43,069 nt of DNA from contig JAABTS010000030.1 in assembly GCA_011389735.1 (NCBI GenBank), forward strand, positions 1 through 43,069, in the 5' to 3' direction. The notes under the pieces are model-generated. The model ran no database searches. It saw only the letters and a program-made list of their open reading frames with translations, and had not been told where the DNA came from. Source of the DNA: Desulfobacteraceae bacterium. GTDB lineage: Bacteria > Desulfobacterota > Desulfobacteria > Desulfobacterales > JAABTS01. Every line of letters starts with the position of its first letter. Position 1 is the stretch's first letter. Both the position numbers and the translations under genes were made by a program. Shown here piece after piece: positions 1 through 7,919 of the stretch.

Positions 1-30
1 GGGACACAGTGAAATCAATGATCTGAAAAG
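1..30 (+). repeat. Family B palindromic repeat, right-arm fragment cut by window edge
   Basis: The first 30 bases resemble the right arm of the family B repeat described at 42378-42483 (a shared ACACAGTGAAAT core, then a TGAAAAGC-like end). The rest of the copy would lie left of the window. It abuts the family A copy that starts near base 35. Confidence 0.5.
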
Positions 31-34
31 CAAA

Positions 35-148
35 AGTTTCAAAATACGGCTCTGAGCGGGTTTGTAACCCGCGTGTTCCCTCTCGTGGCCAACGGGGATT
101 GCAAATCCCTTTGGAGCGTAAGGCGGTTTTCGTTCAGCCACTATATAG
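35..148 (+). repeat. Family A dispersed repeat, copy 1
   Basis: About 114 bp matching copies at 17971-18083 (+) and 26898-27011 (-). Shared blocks are the hairpin GCGGGTTTGTAACCCGC with its flanks, a CTCGTGGC-like block, a CTTTGGAGCG/CCTGGGAGCG block, and the end block GGTTTTCGTTCAGCC. It is non-coding by appearance: the open frame across it is not conserved between copies. Confidence 0.75.
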
Positions 149-232
149 CCTGCCTGAAATTTATTGTCTGACAACCTATATCATAAAAAATCAAATACGA
201 TACAGAAAAATTTCTACAGCTTTCGAGATATT

Positions 233-336
233 ACCGGTTTTCAGGAAATTAAATTTCACAAGGCGGCAGGCCCGGGATCATACTATTCCTATAGCCCTGG
301 CCGGGGACACAGGGAAATTTGATTTCCGGAAGGTTA
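233..336 (+). repeat. Family B palindromic repeat, copy B1
   Basis: An imperfect inverted repeat of about 104 bp. The left arm contains TTCAGGAAATTAAATTTCAC and AAGGCGGCAGGCCCGGGAT; the right arm contains ACAGGGAAATTTGATTTCCG. It lies just upstream of the dcw promoter. Its orientation is set by the AAGGCGGCAGG arm being on the left. Confidence 0.8.
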
Positions 337-368
337 ACATTTTTTTTAGTATCCAACATCCAGTCGTC

Positions 369-397
369 TTGACAAAGTGCGACATAATCAGTATAGG
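369..397 (+). promoter_or_regulatory. Sigma-70-type promoter of the dcw cluster
   Basis: TTGACA at 369-374, a 17-base spacer, then TATAGG at 392-397. This is a near-consensus housekeeping promoter about 30 bases upstream of the mraZ start. It is the only strong promoter-like match I see before mraZ, so it probably drives the whole co-directional cluster. Confidence 0.75.
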
Positions 398-421
398 TGG
401 TGTAAAGTGGATTTAAATGGA
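397..421 (+). promoter_or_regulatory. Putative MraZ operator: three boxes phased at 10 bp
   Basis: TGG triplets occur at 398-400, 408-410 and 418-420, the last two preceded by AA-rich bases (AAAGTGG, AAATGG). The exact 10-bp period matches the known MraZ mode of binding: short TGG-containing direct repeats, one per helical turn, upstream of its own gene. The boxes sit between the -10 element and the start codon, and the third overlaps the GGAG ribosome binding site. That suggests autorepression of transcription and possibly translation. Confidence 0.65.
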
Positions 422-426
422 GTAAA

Positions 427-873
427 ATGTTTAGAGGCAGCTCATTTCATACAATCGATCCTAAAGGGAGAATAATTATTCCGTCGCGGTTTCGGGACGT
501 CATCAAGGCTGAGGGCGGTCAAACCGTCATGATCACGCGGATGGACGGGGGGTTGTTCGCTTATACGCTAAACGAGTGGGGCAAAGTCGAATCCAGGATT
601 TTGGAGATGGCGGAAAAGAACGTATATATGCGTCGTTTTCGTCGTGTTTTTATCGGGGGAGCGTTTGACTGTGATCTGGACAAACAGAGCCGGGTTTTGA
701 TACCGCCTGCGCTCAGACAGTACGCGGGGGTCGAGAAGGATATCGTGATGGTCGGGGTTTTGGACCATTTTGAAATCTGGTCGCGAGAGAATTGGGAGCT
801 GGAAAATTTGAATCTGGAAGAAGATATGAAGAAGGAGGAAGTGAGAAACGAAATAGCGAAGCTGGGATTATAG
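427..873 (+). CDS. mraZ: Transcriptional regulator MraZ
   Basis: This 148-residue protein has the typical MraZ length and two SpoVT-AbrB-like halves. The first half opens with FRGSSFHTIDPKGRIIIPSRFR. The second carries a parallel block around residues 80-95 (DKQSRVLIPPALRQ). MraZ is a ring-forming DNA-binding protein that regulates its own dcw operon. The ATG is preceded by GGAG four bases upstream and by the three phased boxes described separately. It is the first gene of the cluster and is followed four bases later by rsmH, the standard arrangement. Confidence 0.97.
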   Translation: MFRGSSFHTIDPKGRIIIPSRFRDVIKAEGGQTVMITRMDGGLFAYTLNEWGKVESRILEMAEKNVYMRRFRRVFIGGAFDCDLDKQSRVLIPPALRQYAGVEKDIVMVGVLDHFEIWSRENWELENLNLEEDMKKEEVRNEIAKLGL

Positions 874-877
874 GGGT

Positions 878-1816
878 ATGGTTTATCATCATGTTCCGGT
901 TTTATTGTCTGAAGCGGTTGAAGGGCTCCGTTGTGTTCCGGGAAATAAATATGCGGATTGTACGCTAGGGGGGGCCGGACACGCAAAGGCCATTCTGGAA
1001 AAGATCATCCCCGGCGGATTATTGATCGGAATCGACAAGGATCAAGCCGCCGTTTCGAATGCTGAAGCCTTACTGGCGCCGTATCTGGATCATGTCAGGT
1101 TGTTCCGAGGGAATTTTACCGGATTGAAAGCATTTTCAAACCTGGCCGGAATTGATTGCGTGGACGGAATTTTGGCGGATTTGGGTCTGTCGTTTTATCA
1201 GATTGATCAAAGCGGCCGGGGATTTGGTTTCGGGAGAAACGAACCGTTGGATATGCGCATGGATTCGAGTCGAGGAGATCCGGCGGAAGTGATTGTCAAT
1301 ACATCGAGCGAAGGCGAGCTGGAGCGGATATTCAAGGAATACGGCGAGGAGAGGTGGGCTGGACGTATCGCCCGGAATTTGGTTTCGGAGCGCGCCCGAA
1401 GACCTGTTCAAACAAGTGAGCAACTGACCAATATCGTATTAAAATCGATCCCCGGCCATAAACGGCGCAAGGATCGGATTCATCCGGCGACCAGGGTGTT
1501 CATGGCGCTTCGAATCGCCGTGAACACGGAACTCGAGAATCTTGAACGGTTGATAGATGAATCGGCGGAGCTTTTAAATCCCGGAGGCCGGCTTTGTATC
1601 ATCGCTTTTCATTCTCTTGAGGACAGAATCGTAAAAACCAGGATGAGGGCGATGGAAGGGCGTTGTACGTGTTCGAAAGAGGCTCCGATATGTATATGCG
1701 ATAAGACGCCTGTTTTTCGTGTCATAACGAAAAAACCGATACGTCCCGGCCAGGCGGAAATTGCGGAGAACCCCATGTCCGGGAGCGCCCGGTTGAGAAT
1801 CGCGGAGAAAATTTAA
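878..1816 (+). CDS. rsmH: 16S rRNA (cytosine(1402)-N4)-methyltransferase RsmH
   Basis: This 312-residue protein methylates N4 of C1402 in 16S rRNA in the small-subunit decoding centre. Visible features are the N-terminal HVPVLLSEAVEGL block, the SAM-binding DCTLGGAGHA motif near residue 30, DLGLSFYQID and the GFGF..EPLDMRMD block near residue 115, and ALRIAVNTELENL followed by IAFHSLEDRIVK toward the C-terminus. Length is normal for the family. It starts four bases after mraZ and is certainly co-transcribed with it. Confidence 0.97.
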   Translation: MVYHHVPVLLSEAVEGLRCVPGNKYADCTLGGAGHAKAILEKIIPGGLLIGIDKDQAAVSNAEALLAPYLDHVRLFRGNFTGLKAFSNLAGIDCVDGILADLGLSFYQIDQSGRGFGFGRNEPLDMRMDSSRGDPAEVIVNTSSEGELERIFKEYGEERWAGRIARNLVSERARRPVQTSEQLTNIVLKSIPGHKRRKDRIHPATRVFMALRIAVNTELENLERLIDESAELLNPGGRLCIIAFHSLEDRIVKTRMRAMEGRCTCSKEAPICICDKTPVFRVITKKPIRPGQAEIAENPMSGSARLRIAEKI

Positions 1817-1820
1817 TCCT

Positions 1821-1949
1821 ATGAAATCCGACAGGAAACATTGCACAAGGGTTTTGAACGTCGATTTAAGGCGGGTTTCACGCCTTGCGGTAGGGAAAAT
1901 CTACCGGGGAATACGTTCAGCGCCCTATTGCGTTGTTGAAAACAGGTAA
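1821..1949 (+). CDS. Small basic ORF (42 aa) between rsmH and ftsL
   Basis: An ATG four bases after the rsmH stop opens a 42-codon frame ending in TAA at 1947-1949, three bases before the ftsL ATG. The frame fills the gap almost exactly. The predicted peptide starts MKSDRKHCTRVLNVDLRRVS, is rich in Arg/Lys and has no membrane segment. A purine-rich GGAG lies about 13 bases upstream, inside rsmH. I do not recognise a family. The tight tiling argues for a translated small gene, but it could be chance, or a leader coupling translation of ftsL. Confidence 0.5.
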   Translation: MKSDRKHCTRVLNVDLRRVSRLAVGKIYRGIRSAPYCVVENR

Positions 1950-1952
1950 GAT

Positions 1953-2258
1953 ATGAAACTCCTCAGTATAGAAAAAACTCGAACGATCAGGATCATTGGT
2001 GTCTGGATTTTTTTTCTCTCCCTATTTATCGCCCAGCTTCTTTTTTATACCTGGTGCAGGGTGCAATGCGTTCAGGTGGGATATGAAATAACGAGGGAAA
2101 CGGAGAGATATAGACAACTTTTGAGGATCCAGAATAATTTAACCATTGAAATATCAAGGCTCAAATCGCCTGAACGGATAGCCGGAATAGCGAGGAATCG
2201 TTTCGGGTTGAAAACTCCGGGCATTGACCAGATGATCATGATCCATGAAATCCATTGA
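1953..2258 (+). CDS. ftsL: Cell division protein FtsL-like
   Basis: This 101-residue protein has the bitopic FtsL layout. A short basic cytoplasmic segment (residues 1-13) is followed by one membrane helix at about 14-34, then a periplasmic coiled-coil region (ITRETERYRQLLRIQNNLTIEISRL) ending in a block like SPERIAGIARNRFGLKTP. FtsL works with FtsB and FtsQ to activate the FtsWI septal synthase. The sequence is poorly conserved across bacteria, so the call rests on size, topology, coiled coil and position between rsmH and ftsI. It overlaps ftsI by 14 bases. Confidence 0.85.
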   Translation: MKLLSIEKTRTIRIIGVWIFFLSLFIAQLLFYTWCRVQCVQVGYEITRETERYRQLLRIQNNLTIEISRLKSPERIAGIARNRFGLKTPGIDQMIMIHEIH

Positions 2259-4044
2259 ACAACATAGAAAGCAGCGCATAAAGATCGTCGGCTGTTTTTT
2301 TATCTGTTTTTTTGCGGTGATTTGTGTTCGAGTGGTCTATCTGCAAGTGTTTTGCAGACAAATTTTGTCCCGTCAGGCCGCTGACCAGTATGAACGGTCG
2401 TTCGTGTCCCAGGGTAAACGGGGCACGATTTATGACCGTAATCACAAGGAGATGGCCGTCACGATCGATGTTACGTCCGTCGCCGCTTATCCGCCTAAAA
2501 TAAAGGATGTAAACTCCACCGCCATTATCCTCGGCAAAGAACTAAGACAGGATACGGACGCAATTGCCAAACGGCTGAAATCGAATCGTCAGTTTGCCTG
2601 GGTCAAACGTCAAATCACACCGGGGGAAGCGGCGGCCGTAAGAAGGCGCAATCTTTCGGGAATCGATTTTATTCCGGAGTATTGCCGTTTTTATCCCAAC
2701 CGGACTCTGGCGGCCCAGCTTCTCGGATTCACCGGAATCGACGGGCATGGGCTGGAAGGGATCGAATTCTATTATGACGCTTATTTAAAAGGTGATTCGG
2801 GAGAATTCACTATTTTGAAGGACGCTCTGGGACGGGCTTTTGTCAAAGAGCTGGCGTCGGTGGAACAGGGAATGGAGCCTTCTCACAGGGGAAACAATTT
2901 GATTCTGACAATCGATCGCACGATTCAGTTCATCACGGAAAAAGCTCTCCGGGAAACCACCGCCCGATTTTCCGCAAAAAGGAGCATGGCCGTTGTGATG
3001 GATCCCCGGACGGGCGCTATTTTGGCGCTTGCCAATTATCCGTTGTTCAACCCGAACGATTTTCAGAAATACGACAGCAGTGAATGGAGAAACCGTATCA
3101 TCACGGATTCGTTTGAACCCGGATCGACCATGAAAATATTTTGCGCCGCAGCGGCTCTGGAATCGGGAGCCTGTACGCCGAACACGATCTTTTACTGTGA
3201 GAACGGCGCATACAAACTCGGCGACACAATCGTACACGATATAAAAAAACACGGATGGCTTTCTCTCAAAAAAATCGTCAAGTTTTCGAGCAATATCGGC
3301 GCCGTCAAAATCAGTGAAATGATCGGGCCGGATTTGCTTTACCGGACGCTTCGGGATTTTGGATTCGGAGACCGGACCGGCATAGACTGTCCCGGTGAAA
3401 CGCCGGGCAGCGTTATTCCGCTCGACCGTTGGTCTTCCGTTGACGCGGGCGTAATTTCCTACGGCCATGGCATCGCCGTATCCGCCGTGCAACTGATTTC
3501 AGCGGTGTCCGCGATCGCCAACGGCGGCACGTTGATGAAACCCTATGTGGTTCAAGCGGTCACCGACTCCAACGGAGGGCATGTTCAGAGCTTCGGGCCA
3601 TGCGCCGTCAGACGGGTCATATCCGAAAATACGGCGGTAACCGTTCGAATGATGATGTATGCGGTGGTGGAGGAAGGCGGAACGGGGCAAAACGCAGCCC
3701 TGGAGGGATACACCGCCTGCGGAAAAACGGGAACCGCTCAAAAACCCAGCGGGGATGGCGCTTATTCAAAAGGAAAATATTTATCCTCTTTTGTCGGATT
3801 CGCTCCAGCGGAAAAACCTGAAATCGCGGTTCTGGTGATTGTGGACGAACCGGAAGGCCAATATTACGGAGGTATTGTCGCGGCCCCCGCATTTAAACAG
3901 ATTGTTCAGGAAACACTGCATTATCTGAATGTAAGGCCGAACACCGGCGCCGATAGACTGACGGTTTCCCTGGAAGAACAGTTGAGGGCCGAGGGCCTGC
4001 AAGATACGGTCCGCACCCGGCCCGTCAATTCGGGGGCCTTATGA
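2245..4044 (+). CDS. ftsI: Peptidoglycan D,D-transpeptidase FtsI (PBP3)
   Basis: This 599-residue class B penicillin-binding protein makes septal peptidoglycan crosslinks. One N-terminal membrane helix lies at about 13-35. The pedestal domain includes RGTIYDRNHKEMAVT near residue 60. The transpeptidase domain shows all three active-site motifs: STMK with Ser294 and Lys297, SSN at 348-350, and KTG at 494-496. No PASTA domain follows. The start overlaps ftsL, and the end overlaps the next gene by the four bases ATGA, so translation is probably coupled. That next gene is murF rather than the expected murE. Confidence 0.96.
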   Translation: MKSIEQHRKQRIKIVGCFFICFFAVICVRVVYLQVFCRQILSRQAADQYERSFVSQGKRGTIYDRNHKEMAVTIDVTSVAAYPPKIKDVNSTAIILGKELRQDTDAIAKRLKSNRQFAWVKRQITPGEAAAVRRRNLSGIDFIPEYCRFYPNRTLAAQLLGFTGIDGHGLEGIEFYYDAYLKGDSGEFTILKDALGRAFVKELASVEQGMEPSHRGNNLILTIDRTIQFITEKALRETTARFSAKRSMAVVMDPRTGAILALANYPLFNPNDFQKYDSSEWRNRIITDSFEPGSTMKIFCAAAALESGACTPNTIFYCENGAYKLGDTIVHDIKKHGWLSLKKIVKFSSNIGAVKISEMIGPDLLYRTLRDFGFGDRTGIDCPGETPGSVIPLDRWSSVDAGVISYGHGIAVSAVQLISAVSAIANGGTLMKPYVVQAVTDSNGGHVQSFGPCAVRRVISENTAVTVRMMMYAVVEEGGTGQNAALEGYTACGKTGTAQKPSGDGAYSKGKYLSSFVGFAPAEKPEIAVLVIVDEPEGQYYGGIVAAPAFKQIVQETLHYLNVRPNTGADRLTVSLEEQLRAEGLQDTVRTRPVNSGAL

Positions 4045-5495
4045 GCAGGCGGCCCTGGTCAAGCGAAGATCTGGTTGCGGCGACGGGAGGAAAATCGTCG
4101 TCTCGGGGTCAAGGGAATTCGTTTTCCGGAATTTCCATCGATTCCCGGCGGGTTTCGCCGGATGAACTCTTTCTGGCGTTTGAGGGAGAAGTTCATGACG
4201 GCCATTCGTTTATCGGCGATGTCCTCCAAAAAGGCGTCAAGGGATTGATCGTGTCATGGAAGACAGCGGATGATCCGGAATTCAGGCGGCGGATCAGCAA
4301 AGACATTTCCGTGGTCGCGGTCGAAGATACGAACAGAGCGCTAATGCATTTGGGATCATATCATCGACGGCGCGCCGATATTCCAGTGATTGCAATCACC
4401 GGATCCAACGGCAAGACCACTACCCGTTCCATGACCGTTTCCATTGTATCCAGGAGATTCAACACCCTGAGTTCGAAAAAAAATTTCAATAACGCCGTGG
4501 GCGTTCCCCTGACGCTTCTCGATATTGACACGGCCCATCAAGCGGCGGTTTTGGAACTGGGAATGAACCATCCGGGGGAAATTGCGGTGTTGACCGAAAT
4601 CGCCGCCCCGGATATCGGAGCGATTACCAATGTGGGGCCTGCGCATCTTGAAGGCGTCGGTTCGATCGAAGGCGTGATGCGGGCAAAAGGGGAACTTCTT
4701 GAAAAACTGGGGGATTCCGGAAAAGCGGTTTTGAACGCCGATGACGCCATGATTCGCCGGCTGGCGCTTGAAACCGGATACTCGCCGGATTCCGGAAAAA
4801 GTTTGTTTTTCGGCCTGGCCGAAGACGCTCACGTTCGAGCTGAAAACATCGAGACAACCCTGAACGGATTGAGGTTCAGGATGATTCTTCCTGAAAGCCG
4901 GTTCCATGTAAATATGAAGGTCAACGGCGAGTTCATGATTCATAATGCGTTGGCGGCCGCCGCGTCGGCCTGCCTGTTGAATATTGATTCCGAAGATATC
5001 AAATCGGGGCTGGAATCCTGGACGCCGGTTAAAGGCCGGATGAATATTCTCAAACCGCCGTGCGGCGTGAATATGATCGATGACACTTATAACGCCAATC
5101 CGGGTTCCATGAAAGCGGCTCTGGCAACCCTCAAACAACTCGCCGGGGACGCCCGAACCATATTCGCCGCCGGAGAAATGTTCGAGCTGGGAAACCATTC
5201 CGCCGCTTTACATCGGGAAGTGGGGCGTTTCGCGGCATTGTCGGGCGTATCCAGATTTTATGCGACCGGCCGCTATATGAACGAATTCGCCCGTGGGGCC
5301 GTGGAGGGCCATATGGCGGCGTCCGATATCATGACCGGCGAAAAAGAGAATATTATCAAGGATCTGGCCGCTTTTGCCCGGCCAGGCGACTGGGTGCTGG
5401 TCAAAGGATCGCGGGCCATGAAAATGGAAATTATCATTCAAGGCGTTCTGGATGTCTGGAACGCTGAATCAACAGATATGGAAAGACCGGAATAA
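4041..5495 (+). CDS. murF: UDP-N-acetylmuramoyl-tripeptide--D-alanyl-D-alanine ligase MurF
   Basis: This 484-residue ATP-dependent ligase adds D-Ala-D-Ala to the UDP-MurNAc-tripeptide in the cytoplasm. The N-terminal domain has SGISIDSRRVSPDELFLAF (residues 29-47). The ATP P-loop GSNGKTTT lies at 121-128. Family features are SSKKNFNNAVGVPLTLL, ELGMNHPGEI and the DDTYNANPGSMKAAL block near residue 350, typical of MurF rather than MurE. The start overlaps ftsI by four bases, leaving no room for murE, so the meso-diaminopimelate-adding enzyme must be encoded elsewhere. Confidence 0.95.
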   Translation: MSRRPWSSEDLVAATGGKSSSRGQGNSFSGISIDSRRVSPDELFLAFEGEVHDGHSFIGDVLQKGVKGLIVSWKTADDPEFRRRISKDISVVAVEDTNRALMHLGSYHRRRADIPVIAITGSNGKTTTRSMTVSIVSRRFNTLSSKKNFNNAVGVPLTLLDIDTAHQAAVLELGMNHPGEIAVLTEIAAPDIGAITNVGPAHLEGVGSIEGVMRAKGELLEKLGDSGKAVLNADDAMIRRLALETGYSPDSGKSLFFGLAEDAHVRAENIETTLNGLRFRMILPESRFHVNMKVNGEFMIHNALAAAASACLLNIDSEDIKSGLESWTPVKGRMNILKPPCGVNMIDDTYNANPGSMKAALATLKQLAGDARTIFAAGEMFELGNHSAALHREVGRFAALSGVSRFYATGRYMNEFARGAVEGHMAASDIMTGEKENIIKDLAAFARPGDWVLVKGSRAMKMEIIIQGVLDVWNAESTDMERPE

Positions 5496-5498
5496 ACG

Positions 5499-6578
5499 AT
5501 GCTGTATCATTTACTGTTTCCATTATATAAAACCATATCGGCGTTCAACGTATTCCGGTACATTACGTTCCGGACTATTTACGCGGGTATCACGGCGTTT
5601 TTAATCCTGTTTATTTTCGGGCCGCGTATGATCCGGCTGCTTCGGCGAATGCAAATCGGACAGCATATTCGTGAAGACGGTCCGGAAGCGCATTTGAAGA
5701 AAGCAGGCACGCCGACGATGGGCGGAACCTTGATTATTTTGTCCCTCACGGTTTCAGTATTGTTGTGGCTTGATTTAACCCAACCTTATGTGTGGATTCT
5801 TCTGCTTGTGACTGTCGGATACGGCGTTATCGGGTTTATAGACGATTATCTAAAGGTGGTCAAAAAGCGGAATCTGGGGCTCAGAGTCAAGGAAAAGCTG
5901 TTTTTCCAGGCGATCATCGCGCTCGCCGCAGGCGCGTTGATTTATATAACCCCCGGATTCAACACGCATTTGACCATACCGTTTTTCAAACAACTATCCC
6001 CGGATCTAGGCTGGGGATATATTTTTTTCGCGGCGCTGGTAATTATGGGAACATCGAACGCGGTCAATCTGACCGACGGACTTGACGGTCTGGCCACGGG
6101 GCCTGTGGTGGTGGTGGCTGTCACGTACATGGTGTTCGCCTATGCCGCAGGACACGTCAAAATCGCCGAATACCTTCAAATCCCCTTTGTGGCGGGATGC
6201 GGGGAGTTGACCATTTTCTGCGGTATTCTTGCCGGGGCGGGATTGGGATTTTTATGGTTCAACACATACCCGGCTCAGGTGTTCATGGGCGATGTGGGAT
6301 CTCTGTCTCTGGGCGGGGCGATCGGATGCGTAGCGGTGATCACCAAGCAGGAAGTTTTGCTGGTGGTGGCCGGAGGGCTTTTTGTGATGGAAACCCTGTC
6401 GGTCATCGCCCAGGTGGTTTTTTTTAAAATGACCAACGGAAAACGGATCTTCAGGATGGCGCCGATTCATCATCATTTTGAATTAAAAGGCTGGCCGGAA
6501 CCGAAAGTGATCGTCAGGTTTTGGATTATCGCCATTATGCTGGGCCTGGTGGCCATCAGCACGTTGAAAATCAGGTGA
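5499..6578 (+). CDS. mraY: Phospho-N-acetylmuramoyl-pentapeptide-transferase MraY
   Basis: This polytopic membrane enzyme of 359 residues transfers phospho-MurNAc-pentapeptide to undecaprenyl phosphate to make lipid I. Visible family motifs are [10 protein letters not shown] near residue 67, the FIDDYLKV catalytic aspartate pair near 110, [13 protein letters not shown] near 188, and the C-terminal [17 protein letters not shown] block with the conserved histidine run. About ten hydrophobic helices can be traced. It starts three bases after murF. Confidence 0.97.
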   Translation: MLYHLLFPLYKTISAFNVFRYITFRTIYAGITAFLILFIFGPRMIRLLRRMQIGQHIREDGPEAHLKKAGTPTMGGTLIILSLTVSVLLWLDLTQPYVWILLLVTVGYGVIGFIDDYLKVVKKRNLGLRVKEKLFFQAIIALAAGALIYITPGFNTHLTIPFFKQLSPDLGWGYIFFAALVIMGTSNAVNLTDGLDGLATGPVVVVAVTYMVFAYAAGHVKIAEYLQIPFVAGCGELTIFCGILAGAGLGFLWFNTYPAQVFMGDVGSLSLGGAIGCVAVITKQEVLLVVAGGLFVMETLSVIAQVVFFKMTNGKRIFRMAPIHHHFELKGWPEPKVIVRFWIIAIMLGLVAISTLKIR

Positions 6579-6584
6579 TCGGAC

Positions 6585-7907
6585 ATGGAGATGCTTGAAG
6601 GGAAATCGGTTCTGATTGTCGGGCTGGGGAAATCCGGGGCCGCGGCGGCTCGTTTTTGCCGTCGTAGAGGCGCGACCGTCCGGGTGTCCGACGCCGACGC
6701 CGGACCGGAAATGGAGCAAAAGGCCGTTGAACTCGAGCAAGAAGGCGTTTGCGTGGAATTAGGGCCGCACCATGAAAGCACGTTTGTGAACAACGATTTG
6801 ATCGTTGTCAGCCCCGGAGTTCCAATCACCCTTCCTGCGCTGATACAGGCTCAACAGCAAGGCGTGCGGATGATCGGCGAAATCGAACTGGCCGCTGGTT
6901 TTATCGATTCGCCCATCGTGGCGATTACCGGAACGAATGGAAAATCCACGACGACCGAGCTGGCCGGGAAAATGATCGAAGCCTCCGGTATTACAGTTTT
7001 CGTGGGCGGAAATATCGGAAACCCTCTGATTGAATATGCGGACAGCGGGGACCGGGCCGATGTGGCGGTGGTAGAAATCAGCAGTTTTCAGCTCGACACC
7101 ATCGATTGCTTCCGGCCCAGGGTGTCGGCGCTGTTGAATATCACCGAAGATCATCTCGACAGATACGCTGATTTCAACGCATATGCGGAAAGCAAGCTTA
7201 GAATTTTCGAAAATCAGACGTCCGATGATTACGCAGTATTGAACCTGTCAGATCCTTTTGTCGCCGATTTGACAAAAGATATTCTCCCCCGGCGACTGAA
7301 TATCCGGCAATTTGAACAGGAAATAGAACAATGGTTTTCAAAGCCGGGGTTCGGCGCGGCGTTTGCCAATCCGCCGTTGCCGGGCGCGCATAACTATGAC
7401 AACATTGCAGCGGCGGCTCTGGCGAGCGCCGTGGCAGGGGCGACTCCGGAAGGGATATCGAGGGGCCTGGAAAATTTCAAGGGCCTTCGCCATCGTATGG
7501 AATACGTCGGCGAAAAGCGAGGGGTCGAATTTTATGATGATTCCAAGGCCACCAACCTCGACGCCGCCCGGAAAGCCGTTGAATCGTTCGATTCCCCGGT
7601 GGTTTTGATCATGGGCGGCCGCGGAAAGGGCTACCGTTTTGACGGTTTGCAGGACACGGTGAAAAACCGGGTGAAACGGCTGGTTTTGATGGGAGAGACC
7701 CGGCGTGAAATAGCCGAAGCCCTGAGCGGGGTTTGCAAGGGAGGCCATATCATGGCCGACACAATGGAACGGGCGGTTTCATATGCGTTTGAATCGGCCG
7801 AACCCGGCGATGTCGTTCTGCTGGCTCCAGCTTGCGCAGGTTTTGACATGTTTTCGGGATACGCCGAACGAGGAGATCGATTCAATGAAGCCTTTCGGAA
7901 ACTTTAG
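6585..7907 (+). CDS. murD: UDP-N-acetylmuramoylalanine--D-glutamate ligase MurD
   Basis: This 440-residue cytoplasmic ligase adds D-Glu to UDP-MurNAc-L-Ala. The N-terminal Rossmann-like domain starts with GKSVLIVGLGKSGAA. The ATP loop GTNGKST lies at 116-122. The central domain shows VVEISSFQLD and LLNITEDHLDRY, and the C-terminal domain shows KATNLDAA and the final SPG-type glycine-rich stretch GFDMFSGYAERG. It begins seven bases after mraY. Two ATGs lie close together (6585 and 6591); the first is used here. Confidence 0.96.
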   Translation: MEMLEGKSVLIVGLGKSGAAAARFCRRRGATVRVSDADAGPEMEQKAVELEQEGVCVELGPHHESTFVNNDLIVVSPGVPITLPALIQAQQQGVRMIGEIELAAGFIDSPIVAITGTNGKSTTTELAGKMIEASGITVFVGGNIGNPLIEYADSGDRADVAVVEISSFQLDTIDCFRPRVSALLNITEDHLDRYADFNAYAESKLRIFENQTSDDYAVLNLSDPFVADLTKDILPRRLNIRQFEQEIEQWFSKPGFGAAFANPPLPGAHNYDNIAAAALASAVAGATPEGISRGLENFKGLRHRMEYVGEKRGVEFYDDSKATNLDAARKAVESFDSPVVLIMGGRGKGYRFDGLQDTVKNRVKRLVLMGETRREIAEALSGVCKGGHIMADTMERAVSYAFESAEPGDVVLLAPACAGFDMFSGYAERGDRFNEAFRKL

Positions 7908-7919
7908 GATAGTACGGAA

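Noticed and set aside
99-416. 105-codon + frame upstream of mraZ
   Set aside because: It runs through repeats A1 and B1 and the mraZ promoter and operator, and has no familiar features.
4356-5198. 280-codon minus-strand frame inside murF
   Set aside because: Antisense shadow of a well-supported ligase gene; no family features.
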